Below are positions 35,214 to 46,929 of a stretch of 64,000 bases of DNA, in pieces (positions within the stretch are counted from its first letter, which is position 1; the number at the start of each line of letters is the position of its first letter). The notes under the pieces are model-generated. The model saw only the letters and a list, made by a program, of their open reading frames with translations. It was not told where the DNA came from and ran no database searches. Made by a program: the position numbers and the translations under genes. Source of the DNA: Gautieria morchelliformis (lineage: Eukaryota > Basidiomycota > Agaricomycetes > Gomphales > Gomphaceae); contig WHVA01000264.1 of assembly GCA_015179125.1 (NCBI GenBank), positions 1 to 64,000 of the forward strand. Reading direction: 5' to 3'.

Positions 35214-36478
35214 CTAGGCTGAGGCATGGGCTTCCGTCTTCGGAGCGGCCGGCACATCCTGGTTGATGATAGATCCTATCAAAAAGAACGCCACTATAAG
35301 TCGATTTATATTGACCGATAAGAGGTCGGTCTTACCGGCGTGGCTGGAGGATCGTCTTTGGTGATATGCTGAATATCTTGGTCAGGATTTGCCTTGGGGC
35401 CGTGGAGCCCAGGATCGACTTTTGACGACAGAGCGTCCTTAACAGGGTCCATGTCAGAGCCAGATTCCTCAGAAGTGGTATCCTCTTCGGACGAGGCAGC
35501 GGCACGATCTAAGCTTTGAAGCGTTCGAGAGGCGGTCTGCATGGGCCTCAAGGATGGCATACTTCCCCGGGCTTGACCTCTGCCCCGCCATCCCGTGTCC
35601 GATCGGCCATAATTACACTCGCTATTTCCACGTCCACGTCCACGTGCGCTTCCTCGCCCTCTACCTCTACTTCTGTGTTCCAGCGAGTCCTCATCCAACC
35701 TCCGTCTCTTGGTTTTCAGTGTAAGCTCACTCGGATCGATCTCCCCTCGATCCGCTGCCTCTTGAGCCTTCCGCCTTTTATCCTCAACATGCTGCTTTGA
35801 AGGCCACCTCTTCTTGCGCTCCGCTATCCATGCCGCGATGGCCTCTGGGGTGTCCAATGTCACGCCGGTTCCAGGTATGGGCACAGGTTTCCTAGTGATA
35901 CTTTGACTGAGCAGCTCCAGCTCGAGCAACACAGGCTAAACTACGAACCCTTTAAGCGACGGATCTGCATCCCAGTCGTTCTGTTTTTTCTTCCAGCCAG
36001 GCGGAAAAATAAGATGGCGATCCATCATGTGTATCTCGACAGTGTTCTTTGACCCAGTGAAAAGGCAACCATTGTACGTACACTTGTTATCTCCGGGAGC
36101 GGAGAATGCGCCCTCAGCACAAGGACGTGCAGCGCGGTTTGCTGAGGTATTCGGGCGTTGCGAAGGAGGCCATGAACGAGATTGTGGTGTGGAAGGACTC
36201 TCCGTACTTGGGACATAGGTTGAGGATATGGTATACCCTTGTGCGGTAGTCAGAGGGCGAGGTGCCTGTGTAAAATACGAATGATAATTTGCATTCGTGT
36301 AAGAAGGATAGCTAGACATTGGTCCATATGGATTTGCGAGGGAAGATGTCAACGCCTGCGCTGCCATAGCGCCAACATTAACGCTCTTCTGCTGCGAACC
36401 TGCATTTCCGGGATAGTTGGAAAGTAGAGGATTGGCAGGTAACGGAGGACGCGGTGGTAGACCTCGGCGAGGATGCAT
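35214..36478 (-). CDS. NUFIP1: NUFIP1/Rsa1-like box C/D snoRNP assembly factor
   Basis: NUFIP family protein, a platform for box C/D snoRNP assembly (yeast Rsa1). ATG 36478 gives MHPRRGLPPRPPLPANP; an in-frame ATG at 36523 is possible but would leave only 5 bp to the next gene. The first exon carries a Tyr/Pro-rich region and a C2H2 finger (CTYNGCLFTGSKNTVEIHMM then DRH), as in NUFIP1. After one intron comes the NUFIP core, TPEAIAAWIAERKKRWPSKQ then HVEDKRRKAQE. An RGRGRG-rich segment and an acidic Ser-rich tail follow. The last splice (after TP, ~35336) is uncertain: the frame closes at 35306 unspliced, and alternatives end at 35279 or 35214. Divergent from MEMO1. Confidence 0.8.
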
Positions 36479-36528
36479 GAGCGTGGTTTGAAATGTGAGA
36501 CTCACTCCGACAGTGTTCTGCATCCACT
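36479..36528. promoter_or_regulatory. about 50-bp bidirectional start region NUFIP1/MEMO1
   Basis: Only 50 bases separate the two predicted ATGs, so promoters and 5'UTRs must overlap each other or the opposite gene's first exon. Position is inferred from the two start codons; no promoter motif is claimed. Confidence 0.5.
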
Positions 36529-37943
36529 ATGTCTTGCAGGTAAGGCTTGGAAGAAAATATCCATTATCATCGCAACATTAACCTAAACCAGGAGCGCCAC
36601 ACACGCTGGATCGTGGTACTCCTCGAATCGTAAGCACCGATTACCATCAGTTGCTGTTCCCACCATAACCCTCTGTCCAGGTACCAAGCTTGACTCAGAG
36701 CTCTCTAACTGGCTATCCTCTGTGAATCCATCTCCCGAAGAGGGATTTTCTCCTCCCATCAAAGGCTGCAAAGCCATCATAGCTCCGTAGGTCAAATTTA
36801 GAGTCCTGTCATTCACCGCGATGCTCAGTGGGGGAAAGCCACGCAGGATATTCCTACTCAGGCCCCCCTGCTGCGTGGGCCTATAAGAGCGTTGATCCGG
36901 ATGGAATGTAAGTCCGCTTACTTACTTATTTAGTACATGATCAAACACTGTCCTCGCAGAAAGCGAGTGTTTATTCTAGGTCCTTCGCATCACGTTTACA
37001 TGGATGGATGCGCATTGTCCACACAAACTGAGTACTCCACGCCTATTGGAAATCTACCCCTGGACATTTCGAGTAAGTACCGCATGTTCTCTTCTTAACA
37101 GCATCGCTCCTGATAGTTGAGTACCTACTTGCTCCGACTATCAGCCATTTCTCAACTTAGAGCCACGGGGTGGTTCACTGATATGAGCATCGAGACTGAC
37201 GAGGACGAACACAGTATTGAGATGCATCTCCCATACATCCGCAAGGTTTTTGAAGGGTGGGTTTTTTAATGCTGATGTGTACAAATTCTGATGTAAAGTT
37301 ATGAAATCCGTTCAGATATAATGTCTCCATAGTTCCCATACTTGTAGGGGCTATTTTCAAGGAGAAAGAAGTAGCTTTCGGTCAGTTGCTGGCACCATAC
37401 CTGGCCAGCGAAGATACACTCTGTGTGGTCTCATCTGATTTTTGCCATTGGTAAATTAAGGCTTGCTCCATGACTTCCATTTCTGACGGTGTGATTATTT
37501 TAATCACAAGGGGGACGCGATTTCAATATACACACTACTACGAATCTGCCGCGCAGGTCCATTCAGAGACCCACCCGGTATATCGTCTTTCACGCTTACA
37601 GACGCCTCCCCCTTCACTGTCGAATTTCCCGATCTATGCCTCAATAGAAGCTCTAGACCAGGAGGCACTTCGGATCTTGACGCTACCAGGTGCGTCTGGG
37701 TCTGCGGCGGAGGCTCACGAGAATTTCGCAGCGTATCTTAGGCGTACCAAGAACACCATATGTGGACGGCATCCCATCGGTGTGCTGTTTGGCGCCCTTG
37801 GTCAATTAGAGACGTCGAGAGAGGAAGGGGAGCATTCCGGCAAAGCCGCAGTGGTGAAGTGGGTGAAGTACGCCCAAAGCAGCAAGTGTTTCGACATCAG
37901 CGACTCGAGCGTTAGCTATGCTAGTGCGTATGTCTTGTTTTGA
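36529..37943 (+). CDS. MEMO1: MEMO1 family protein
   Basis: MEMO1/Mho1 homologue, a dioxygenase-related protein tied to redox and cell motility in animals. Exon 1 is only 11 nt: ATG TCT TGC AG (36529-36539). A 52-nt intron follows, then [12 protein letters not shown], the family's opening motif. Subsequent exons give [27 protein letters not shown] joined to [75 protein letters not shown] and [13 protein letters not shown], ending [19 protein letters not shown] and TGA 37941. Metal/active-site His, Asp and Cys of the MEMO fold are present (HAG, SHH, SSDFCHWG). About seven introns of 40-70 nt. The long minus-strand frame at 36583-36816 is its shadow. Confidence 0.9.
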
Positions 37944-39657
37944 GAAAGATCTGGTGTCGGTGTAGTATTTCTGTACTTGTACGGTAGAAGATTTCAACAT
38001 GGTTGGCTTTCAGTATGTAGTGACAAAACTTCAATAGTTTTGGCATTTCGAATGGCAATGGCTTGGACATTGGTCATATGTTTAATTGGAGATGGTTTCC
38101 AAACCATCTCCGAGTCACATTGTGCCTATAATTTTAAGTCCTTGTCACTTTACTTGGGTCGCAGCGGAAAGAAGTCAATTTGTATACACAGGAGGGTACA
38201 ATCAGAGAAGTTTGGCTCCAGACGCTTGGATTTGAATTCGTTGTAAATGGGAGGTCAAGTAAAATAAGTTCTTTTTCAACTCGCAGCCATACTTACAGTA
38301 TCGCCGCGGGAACCCAGCCTTTTGTGCAACACTGGCCTGGACATAAATACACATACAGATGCATCAGTACTTCTGTTCGTGCCTGCCATAACTTATAACG
38401 GCTTACGGCAGTCAGTTACGGGGATGTATATATATATTGTACTTCGCCAATCTAATGGACCCGCTACTTGTAATACTAGATCGAGTCGTAAGTAACTTGA
38501 GCGGAAAATATAATCAGTACGTGCCCATCAGTACTTATGGTAGTTCAGACTCCGAAATCGCGAAGTGTGGAAACCATCATTCGCTATGTACTCACAGGAC
38601 CTCCGATCAGCTAGGGTATACAGCTAAGCGAATTTCCAAGGGCCAACATGGTAGAAGACTCCAACTGCTTTCTGAATTAGGTTGCACATCTTAGACGAAT
38701 GGGAGACATCACGAAGGAGAGGAGTCATATGCATTACATATGTTGGGGAAGACTCAAGGTTAACATGGTTCTAGTTCACTAGTTAAGCTTAGCCAGAAGC
38801 TCCCGTAATCCTCCACCTGCGAGCTTGAAGCTGTGGGAATGGAAGATCCGCAAGAAAGATTAGAATACAGCTGAACAGGGTCTAATAACCAGAAGTTAAA
38901 TATACTCTATTTGATATACAAACTCACTTTCAAGGAAAGCCGCGAAGAAGAATAGGAGATGACCAAGGCGCCAAATGGACATCTTCTAGATGGCATTTCC
39001 ACAAGATGCAGTGCCAGTATATTTCTGACACCGAGAACCTGGTGGCATGGACGTCAACACTCCCGCTCACCACCATTTACGGCTGATTGGACGGCGCTTC
39101 TACAGTCTGAGTGTCCGACCACCGCGGAAAATGAAGTGTAGTCGTGGCACACGGAGTAACTCGTTCCAAGACGCACAAGGCAGAAAGCATCGTGTTCCTT
39201 TGCGGCGTAGATATCGGTGTGCACAGCGAGTATGAGTACTACCCCGAGATTGATGGGAATATTGCCCCTGCTGGCAGCCTTCGCGCATGTCGGCTGCGGG
39301 GGAGGCACACACCACTGCTTGATTGGTCCACAAGATCTAGAGAAGGCGGTGGCGTCTGTCAACGACAGCGCCACAAGGCTCAGAGAGTCCCCTGTCCGCA
39401 GAAGAAATCCTCGGTTGAACTTGAAGCTTGAAGCTTTGGGTGACTAATAGGGGAGGAGACGGAGTCACGATGAGGTGTGATGACTGTGATAATGCAGGAG
39501 TCACCGTGCGGCCGCTGGCGTGCGTATACTGGCTGTCTGACTTTGCGTATTTTCAAAGTCCGTCAAAATCTTCATCCCCAACCACCTCCACGTCTGCTCG
39601 CCCTCACCTCCTCGCCGCTTTCCTCCCTTACCCCCCACCTCTTCTTCTCTGTTCCTC
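37944..39657. other. 1.7-kb region with no recognised gene
   Basis: Short open frames on both strands without family resemblance, and a small TA run near 38427-38438. The C/T-rich stretch at 39570-39655 just before the next ATG looks like a fungal pyrimidine-rich promoter/leader. Confidence 0.4.
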
Positions 39658-40828
39658 ATGCCCTCTCCGCCCCCATCCCCGTCGCGTGAGCCCGCTCATC
39701 AAGGCATGATTAATTTCTCTCGCTATTGTCCTCTAGGTCTCACCCTTTACCCCAGGTTCTCCGCCCGGTTCTCGCTCTGGTTCTCCCTCCCCAAACGACA
39801 CTTTGACTCTTCGTGCCCTCGTCACCACCAAGGAGGCCGGCATTATCATCGGCAAAGGCGGCAAAAACGTCGCCGACATCAGAGACCAGAGTGGCGTCAA
39901 GGCCGGCGTCAGCAAAGTCGTCCCCGGCGTGCATGAGCGCGTTCTCAGTGTCAGTGGGAGTGTCGAAGCCGTTTCTAAAGTCCGTCTTTCTCCCATGTCC
40001 CGTGCTTTCTTCCTGACATATTTCCAGGCATATACTCTCATAATCAACCAACTCCTTGCTAACGCCCCTCCTTCTCCAAACCCAGCAACCCCTACTTCTC
40101 CGAACGGCACCGTCAACACGTCTATCAGTCTCTTGATCTCCCACAATCTTATGGGAACCATCATCGGCCGCAACGGTCTCAAGATCAAAGCCATCCAGGA
40201 CGGCTCTGGCGCCCGCATGGTCGCTGAGAAGGAAATGCTCCCTCAATCCACCGAGCGTATCGTCGTCGTTCAGGGCAGCGCTGATAGCATCGGCCGCGCC
40301 ATCGAGGAGATCGGCAAGTGCCTTCTCGAGGACTGGGAAAGAGGTGTCGGAACGGTGCTCTTCCACCCCGGAGCAAGCGAGGAGAGGGAGCGCGGTCACG
40401 GCGGTAGGAGGTCCAGCAATGCATACGGCTCGTCTGGTGCCCTGGCTGGCGCCACCCGTCGTTCCAACGGCGACCTTCATATGGTAGGCAATTCGGCCCA
40501 TCGCTCGCCTTCACCCACCGCTGCCAACGGACTTGGCTCCCCGACTTCGCCTCCTGCCAACCTCCGAACCCAAAACATCTCTATTCCTTCTGACATGGTT
40601 GGCTGCATCATCGGCCGCAGTGGCACCAAGATCACTGAAATCCGTCGCCTCTCTGGGTCCAAAATCAGTATCGCCAAGACCCCGCACGACGAAACCGGCG
40701 AAAGGATGTTCACCATCATAGGTACATCCGAGGCCAATGAAAAGGCGCTGTTCTTGCTCTACAATCAGCTGGAAATGGAGAAGGAGAGGAGGGTCGGAAG
40801 AGAGGGAGGTGCCGACGTTCAGGAATGA
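39658..40828 (+). CDS. three-KH-domain RNA-binding protein (PBP2/PCBP-like)
   Basis: About 350 residues in three exons: 39658-39685, 39756-39979 and 40028-40828 (sum divisible by three). Introns are GTGAGC...CCCCAG (70 nt) and GTCCGT...TTCCAG (48 nt). The splice gives a Ser/Pro leader and then KH1 (TTKEAGIIIGKGGKNVADIR), KH2 (ISHNLMGTIIGRNGLKIKAI) and, after a Gly/Ser-rich linker, KH3 (IPSDMVGCIIGRSGTKITEI). Each has an intact GxxG loop. Such poly(C)-binding proteins act in mRNA localisation, telomere or translation control; which applies here is unknown. Ends with an EKERR-rich tail at TGA 40826. Confidence 0.85.
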
Positions 40829-41487
40829 ACAACGCAACCCTTTCACTAGGGTAGCATCACACTATCTTACTCCCATTACTCCCATACCAGGACATTCATG
40901 ACTCGACCTACTCGAATACTGCTACTTCGATCGACGGGTATCTGGGACCCGTAGTTTTTTGTGCTTTCATGGCCGTCGCATCAAGCCACACTTGTGCTTG
41001 CATCACTGCCACTCCATGCTCTATTTTTCCAGGGAGATCGCTTACGTCGTGCCCTCCCTGCCATCGTCTATAACTCCGGACGCCCTGCCGTCCATAGCCC
41101 CACTCCGTACTCCCGTTCATATCGTTTGTCAACGCTCTTCGCCTTCACTTACCAGCGCCATTGGCCCATGTCATCCATGCCGCTCCTCCTGTTCCATAGT
41201 ACTTGCTGCTACTGATGGGGCTAATTAGCATCATAGCAGCAGAACAAAATGTATGTCAGAATCAGAACCAGACATGTCTATGAGGTATCGAATTACGTGA
41301 CTAAGTAGTAAGAGGTGAAATCGCAGATCTAAGTTGTTTGGCGATTGCGCTCCCAAACCAGTCCAAGGTATCACATTCTTGAAATCAGCCCCAATACCTG
41401 TAAGCCAATGTTTTCCTCAGCCTCGCTCTCTGTTCCAGGGACCCCTGGTTCCTCTACGACCTAGTAATACATAAGAAGGAGTGACAT
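40829..41487. other. 3' flanks of convergent genes
   Basis: No separate gene supported. The 3' exon or exons of the minus-strand phosphatase probably lie at 41330-41460 (VVEEPGVPGTESEAEENIGL after a TTACTAG acceptor). Confidence 0.35.
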
Positions 41488-42463
41488 CTACAAGAGAAAG
41501 TAGCAACACACTTGGTGATCATCTAATTCGACATCTTCGAATCCCCAACTTCTCTCTAGGCCGCCGCGTAGGAAATCTCCCGTGGCCAATCCCCGCGACT
41601 GCCAGACACCCACAGCCTGAGCACTACGTGCGGGTGGTCGTGTAAGCGTCGTGAGCGAGCAGCACGCAGCTCGCATAGACAAGTTCCTGTCGCCCACAAA
41701 CTCTCGGGTGAGGGCAATGGCAGTCGCAGCGTGTGACACGAGCAAGATGACCATGTGCCTGCCCCCATGTAGCTGCTCTGTGCGGGGTATAAACGCGCGT
41801 AGGAAGCCTTGACAGCGGTTGTGCAACTCCTCAACACTCTCGCCTTTGCGCGAGGGCACCCAGGTCGGCTGCCAAGCGGCGGCATCTATGTGCAGAGAAG
41901 GAAAGGCCAAGGCTGCAGTCTCCGCTGGAGGTGGTATTGGGTGAAGGCCGGTGCCAGGTACCACAGGCCTGAACCACTCAGAAAGCCCGTTGTCAACATA
42001 CACGGGAACGTCGAGAGCCGCTGCAACGGGCGCAGAAGTCTGCAGACAGCGATCTGTACACGAGGTTAGATGGCGGTATGTGGCCGTCCTTTTTATGCTT
42101 ACAAAATGGTGAGGAGAATATGGCAGTGGGCCGATCTTCTGCAGACAGAGACGCGAAGTAGTCGGCCAATTCCTTTGCCTGACGCTGCTCACCCACAGAG
42201 CATTAGTGATTGTCCATAGAGGCTACAGCCCTATTACCTCTCCATATGCCGCCAGGGGAGGGTCTCGAGGTGTACCTGTAGGACTCTCCCTGTAGAATTT
42301 TTAGATCAGAACGCACCGCACATGTTGGAGGCCCCACCAGGTTGTAGTGACCCAGTTTAACCTGAAACCTGTACGGATAGCAAACCCATGTCGTGTGCAA
42401 AGTCACCGCTCAGGAAGTGGATGGTCACTGACCATGGCGGGCAATGTAGATCTTCTCAATCAT
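41488..42463 (-). CDS. histidine-phosphatase superfamily protein (phosphoglycerate-mutase fold)
   Basis: ATG 42463 opens MIEKIYIARHG, the RHG catalytic motif, cut after Gly by a GTCAGT intron. Following exons give FRLNWVTTTW, then GTPRDPPLAAYGE, then QAKELADYFASLSAEDRP and AIFSSPF, VYVDNGLSEWF and finally LLVSHAATAIALTREFVG with the second catalytic His. The layout and the DNGLSEWF/VSHAA motifs resemble the fungal Tfc7-type (TFIIIC tau55-related) and other cytosolic phosphatases of this superfamily. The specific substrate cannot be assigned. The frame runs to a stop at 41488, but an intron after DDHQ (GTGTGTTG...TTACTAG) probably adds a short C-terminal exon downstream (to about 41330). Confidence 0.75.
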
Positions 42464-42652
42464 TCCAGGCGAATAAGGCAGTTGTGTTCTCGCTCGGTTC
42501 ACTCCGACTGACTTTCAATCACTACTCGAAGGAAAGCAAACATTTCACAGCCCTGTACCATAACTCAAGGATGTGATACATGTGCAGCGTCTGAGACGTG
42601 TCATAGAACATGGCGCAGCAAGGTTATAGAAAATGTGAGGTGGTAACCGAGT

Positions 42653-43433
42653 TTAATAACCGAGCTGGGCAAGCTTCTCGTATGACGACGCTTGGTCGAC
42701 GGTGGCTTTTTGACGTAGCTTAAGTGCTGTCATCTAACGCATAGCATTAGAATCGACACCGAAGAAGAGGTCAAGAATAATAACACATACCTTGCGCTCA
42801 TGGAAGGCTTTGGCCTTGAGCTTCCTCTTCTCCTCAAGACGATCCACAACATCCTTGTAACCCCAGCCAACCTCGTGAGACAATCGCTAATATAGAGACG
42901 TTAACACACGATGATAATCGAGCAAATGTGTGGAGACCAACCTTAACTGTACAATATTTCCTGCCAGGTTTCAACTTCAGAACTCGCAACGCCTCAGGCA
43001 CAACCATGCGCTTCTTCCTGTCGTATGGTGGAGGGACACCCTCGAAGAGTTTCAATCTCTCGAGAGCGGCAGCACCGCGCGCCGACTTGTGTGGAGTCAT
43101 GCCACGGATTGCCCTGAAGAGAATCTTGGACGGTGCGCGATGGTGGAAGGGACCAGATTTTTTGGGGTTTACAATGTGGCGTTTATGGAGAAAATTGTGG
43201 TACCGCAACTGAAAGAAGACGCGGGTTTTGTGTGAGTATGGTTTCGAGGCAACAGCAGCGACAAGCATGTTTACCTTGTTCCGGAAGAAGCTGCCACTAA
43301 TATTGATCTCCTCGCAACGTACGACAACAATCTTCTGACCCGAAAGGATCTGCTTGGAAATTATGGACGCTAGACGGCCCAACAAGTGGCCCTTGCCGTC
43401 TATGATGATCGGCTGGGAGGAGAAGGTGGCCAT
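42653..43433 (-). CDS. RPL16: 60S ribosomal protein L16 / uL13
   Basis: Universal large-subunit protein uL13. ATG 43433: [20 protein letters not shown], followed by [18 protein letters not shown], an intron, [59 protein letters not shown] and [20 protein letters not shown]. After further introns come [20 protein letters not shown] and, in the last exon, [25 protein letters not shown] with TAA at 42653. About four introns. Length and all conserved blocks are as expected for fungal RPL16. Confidence 0.95.
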
Positions 43434-44284
43434 GGCGGTCTAAAAGAGACGAAAGTACAATGTCAAAGTAAATAAGACTTGACAAAGACTGAGCAGCACC
43501 TTGAGGTTCTTGAAGATGTTGGCGGTGAGCGATAGCTATATGCGAGTCACGTCCAAGAGACTTTACAGCTGCTTAGCTGAGCAGCGGTCCGAGGAGGCGG
43601 CCCACTCCGCTCATCCTTCAAACAAAATGAAGCATTGATAATGAAAATAGGAGTGTGAAGCCAAAATATTATCTCCAATGAGCATGTTTAGCAGACACCA
43701 ACTGACCTTTTGTCTTTTTCACGACGTCGAGGACCCGGCCTCCGCCACCGTGACAGGCGGCGTCGACATGCACAGCAAGTACTGAATATCCAGTCATTGC
43801 ATTATATGTCATTGTCCAACCGTCCATTTTGAGCACAGTTGTGCAGGTTCAAAGCTGCATGTTTTGTACTGTATACAGCATGCTTGACGGTAGTTGCAAG
43901 ATGAACAATTATTGGAACGTTTTTTTCTGTCTACCATCCAGCCCAGACTACTATTGAACGGCGGCAGGTCTAAAATCAGAGATTTATCAGAACTCGAAAA
44001 AGCCTTACAGCGAACAGCCAGAGGCGCAAGGAATGCAGATCCTCGCTGCTGCTGCTGAGAAAGATACAACCAGATGGAACCAAACCGTCTTGTACACTCG
44101 TCGTAACCATGAACGTCAGCTCGCGAGATGCGGTGGTAAACGAGCCTGTGCATCAGGTTTCATCTCCCCTAGAACTCGGACATTCACCGGACATATACGA
44201 TCCATAACTCATTGAACATGTAGCAATTAGGGGCCTGATCATAATTGCATGTGGCAATTGTGACGTTACATGACTACTCCATAT
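43434..44284. other. region between two ribosomal protein genes
   Basis: Upstream region of RPL16 and 3' flank of RPL32. Possible 5'UTR intron signals near 43440-43505; no separate gene supported. Confidence 0.35.
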
Positions 44285-44900
44285 CTACTCCTCTGATCTC
44301 AACCGTGCAGCGGCATTGGTGACTTTCACGCCCAGCGCCTTCGCCCTATAAGGTGCCCGTATGTGTCAATTTTTCTGATAAAACGCACGGTATGGAGAAT
44401 GCAACACACCTCTCCAGGATTGTAATCCGATTGCGGCTGCTCACGCCATGTGCGATTTCAGCAGCAAAGCTTTGGTTATGCATCAAAAGCAACTCCATAT
44501 CCCGTACATTGTTAACGACCATCTTCTTCAAACCGTTTGGCATGTGGTGGCGGGTCTGGAAGTAAACAGTACATAAACCTGATGAGTTAGCAGAGAGTGC
44601 ATTTTCGTACCTTTTTGTTGCTACCGTATCCAATCTAATACACCGCGTGAATGAGTTAGGAACAACTGGAGATGTATATGGTGTATGAACAAACCTTTGG
44701 CATAGGGAGTTGTCCCTTAAACCGACGTCGCACTCGATTATCGATACCCTTAGGTTTCCGCCATGACTCCCCTACTCGATGGTAACGATCTGAGTGGTGG
44801 CGCCTAAATGATGGAGAAATGAGCCGGGGAAAGGTCAGAGATGTCAATCTCACTTAAAGGCTTTTGTACGCTTCTTGACAATAGGAATTGTGGCCACCAT
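44285..44900 (-). CDS. RPL32: 60S ribosomal protein L32 / eL32
   Basis: Archaeal/eukaryotic large-subunit protein eL32. ATG 44900: [16 protein letters not shown], then an intron GTGAGATT...[44 protein letters not shown], an intron, the short IGYGSNKK-like exon, [48 protein letters not shown], an intron, and [19 protein letters not shown] with TAG at 44285. Four to five introns. All family blocks are present. Confidence 0.95.
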
Positions 44901-45573
44901 GTTGACCTGAAACTGCGATTAGTTCGTATTCTGCAAAGTTGGAACAAGACGTCATCCAAAAACTTCGTAGTCAATCCACTGGCAGAGGGGCCCCAGAGCA
45001 TCCAGCTTTCCACAAAGCCACAGGTTCGGCCCACACCCTGGCGTAACTGATGCATAATTTAAACTTGCTACTCACCTTTTGCTGCCCTTAACGTTGACGA
45101 TGCGAAGTTATGCTTACCTGTTAGCGCCCAGAACACCGTCGGAGTTCCAACCTTCCCTCGCTTAGCATGTTCAGAGAGAGCGACTGTTCGCGCATGCCCT
45201 TTTACATATATGTATATATATATTTGTTGTATATACACAGATATAGAGCTGTATGACCTATTCTGAGCTATACAGACCAACCTAACATCTGTAAATGATG
45301 TCTATACTGAGGTTGCTAGTGTGCGATGAGACGAGATTAACAGCCCTCGCTGGAGTCGGGAAAGGTCATATGGCCACATCTTCACGAATTGTGAAGAGGC
45401 AGTCTTACCGGTCCCTGGAATGTTACAATATTCGTCCGCAGCCGTAGTCATACGGACCTTAACAGACGTGCGATACGGCGACCTCTCACCACTCCAAAGA
45501 AAATATATTTTCCTATCTAGACTCAGCTATCCGTGGCCCAGAAATATTGGGCTTAAACGCAGTGAATCAAAAA
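44901..45573. other. intergenic region with a TA microsatellite
   Basis: Promoter side of RPL32. An ACATATATGTATATATATAT-type dinucleotide run lies at about 45203-45225, with further TATA-rich sequence to 45245. No gene recognised. Confidence 0.45.
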
Positions 45574-46799
45574 CTAGTTGAGGAGCCCTCGCCGCAATAT
45601 ATCCAGAAGGGCCGCGTTTGTCCTCTCCTGCTGTTCCAGGACACGGTGCTGCTGGTCATTCGCACGACGTGTCTCCTCAAGAAGCGCGTGGCGTGCCTTC
45701 CTCGCCTCCTCACGTTCCTCTGCACGCGCTTTCATCCCCTCCTCATGCGCCTTCCGTGCCTCTGCACGCGCTTCCTCCAGGAGCTCCACCAGACGTACCG
45801 TTTTTTCAACCTCTGTAACAACAGTGCTGGCACGACGCATGGGCAGCACTATTTTAGGCACAAGGTTCTTCGTAGGCGACAAACTCATTTCCCGCTCATT
45901 TCCTTTGTCAGTCGAAATAGAGCCTTGACTCGACGCCTGTTTCTTCATGGGGGGAACCCGGGCGGGAGTCTGATGTCGGCAAGGGGGAGGTGTGGGTAGC
46001 TGGGCGGGAGTCTGTCGGCGAGGGGGGGGCGTGCGTAACCGGGCGAGAGGCTGATGTCGGCGAGGGGGAGGCGTGTGTAACCGAGCGGGAATCTGATGTC
46101 GGCGAGGAAAAGTATAGGTTTTGGATGTCAAGCCACCTTCTGCAAAGGTTCCGAGCAATTGCTCAACTCTGACGAGACTTCCCAAAGCAGAGCTCCCTCG
46201 CCGACGGTATCATCATACCCAGCGAGATCGTCGTCACTTTCTGTGGGAGACAGGCGCGCACTCCCTGCTTCCACCTCCAAAACTGAGTCTTCCGCGTCAG
46301 CATCAAGTTGCAGGCCGTTGTCATTAGGTTCAACTTCATCGCTAATAAAATCATCGTCAGTCCCATGTGAATCTTTCCGAGCATGCTCTGCAGCCAAAAA
46401 GGCTCTAAGATCTGCCGCGTCTTCGGGGTCAAGTTCGCACACAGGTGCAAGGGCGATAGGATTAATGAACTGGTGGTCGAACTCAGAGTCCGAAGCCCAC
46501 CCGCCAATCTCATCTTCATCATCATCCGGTCCCAAGTTCTGAGCCTCCTTTGGGTCCGAAAAACATCCAATTTCCCATTTGCCAGCTTTATCGTTTAGTA
46601 CGCCACGGTCCTTATAGAAGCCGCCGCTGCGCAAGTCCACAATGTCGTCCTCGTCAATCCTACGCCGATATTTGTCCTCAAGCGTCGACCACACACTCAA
46701 TAGACGCGAGGAGGATAAGCGACGTGCGGTGTCGAACTGGGGGTCCGATATGGATCTAGAACCAGACGACCTCGAAGTAGGTGGTGGTGTTGGATGCAT
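45574..46799 (-). CDS. putative Scm3/HJURP-like protein with coiled-coil tail
   Basis: Two exons. Exon 1 from ATG 46799 contains RLLSVWSTLEDKYRRRIDED then DIVDLRSGGFYKDRGVLN. This resembles the region of Scm3 (the CENP-A/Cse4 chaperone) where a Tyr-containing helix is followed by an acidic I-D-L-x-T/S-G-x-x-x-x-D-R-G-x-L motif. Then comes an acidic domain (DDDEDEIGGWASD). A 43-nt intron GTATGA...GGGAAG (about 46178-46221) joins it in frame to VRVEQLLGTFAEGGLTS. After this lies a Pro-rich tract of about four degenerate 13-14-residue repeats (RRHQxPARLxTPPP) and an Arg/Glu/Ala-rich coiled coil (LLEEARAEARKAHEEGMKAR) ending at 45574. The Scm3 link rests on one short motif and is tentative. Confidence 0.5.
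45955..46110 (-). repeat. coding minisatellite, about four degenerate ~40-bp units
   Basis: Inside the Scm3-like gene. Each unit encodes PRRHQxPARLxTPP with substitutions between units. The DNA units share GGCGAGGGGGAGGCGTG-like cores on the plus strand. Confidence 0.7.
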
Positions 46800-46929
46800 C
46801 GCTTGGCGTCACGTTTGTCACACACGCTAATTCGGCCGAAGAGGCGAGAGAGGATAGGCCGTGAGGAACGTGATTGCACTCTCTTCTCCGTCCTATTGTA
46901 TTTACCTCACAGCTTATCAACAGCTTTCC

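Noticed and set aside
36583-36816. Open 77-codon frame on the minus strand with natural-looking protein text
   Set aside because: It is the complement of well-supported MEMO1 exons (HAGYSYSG region) and has no start context of its own.
39054-39447. Overlapping open frames on both strands
   Set aside because: No homology recognised, no splice support, mutually exclusive translations; likely chance in a GC-richer patch.
45203-45245. TATATA repeats as a possible promoter or centromere element
   Set aside because: A plain dinucleotide microsatellite; position and length give no support for more.
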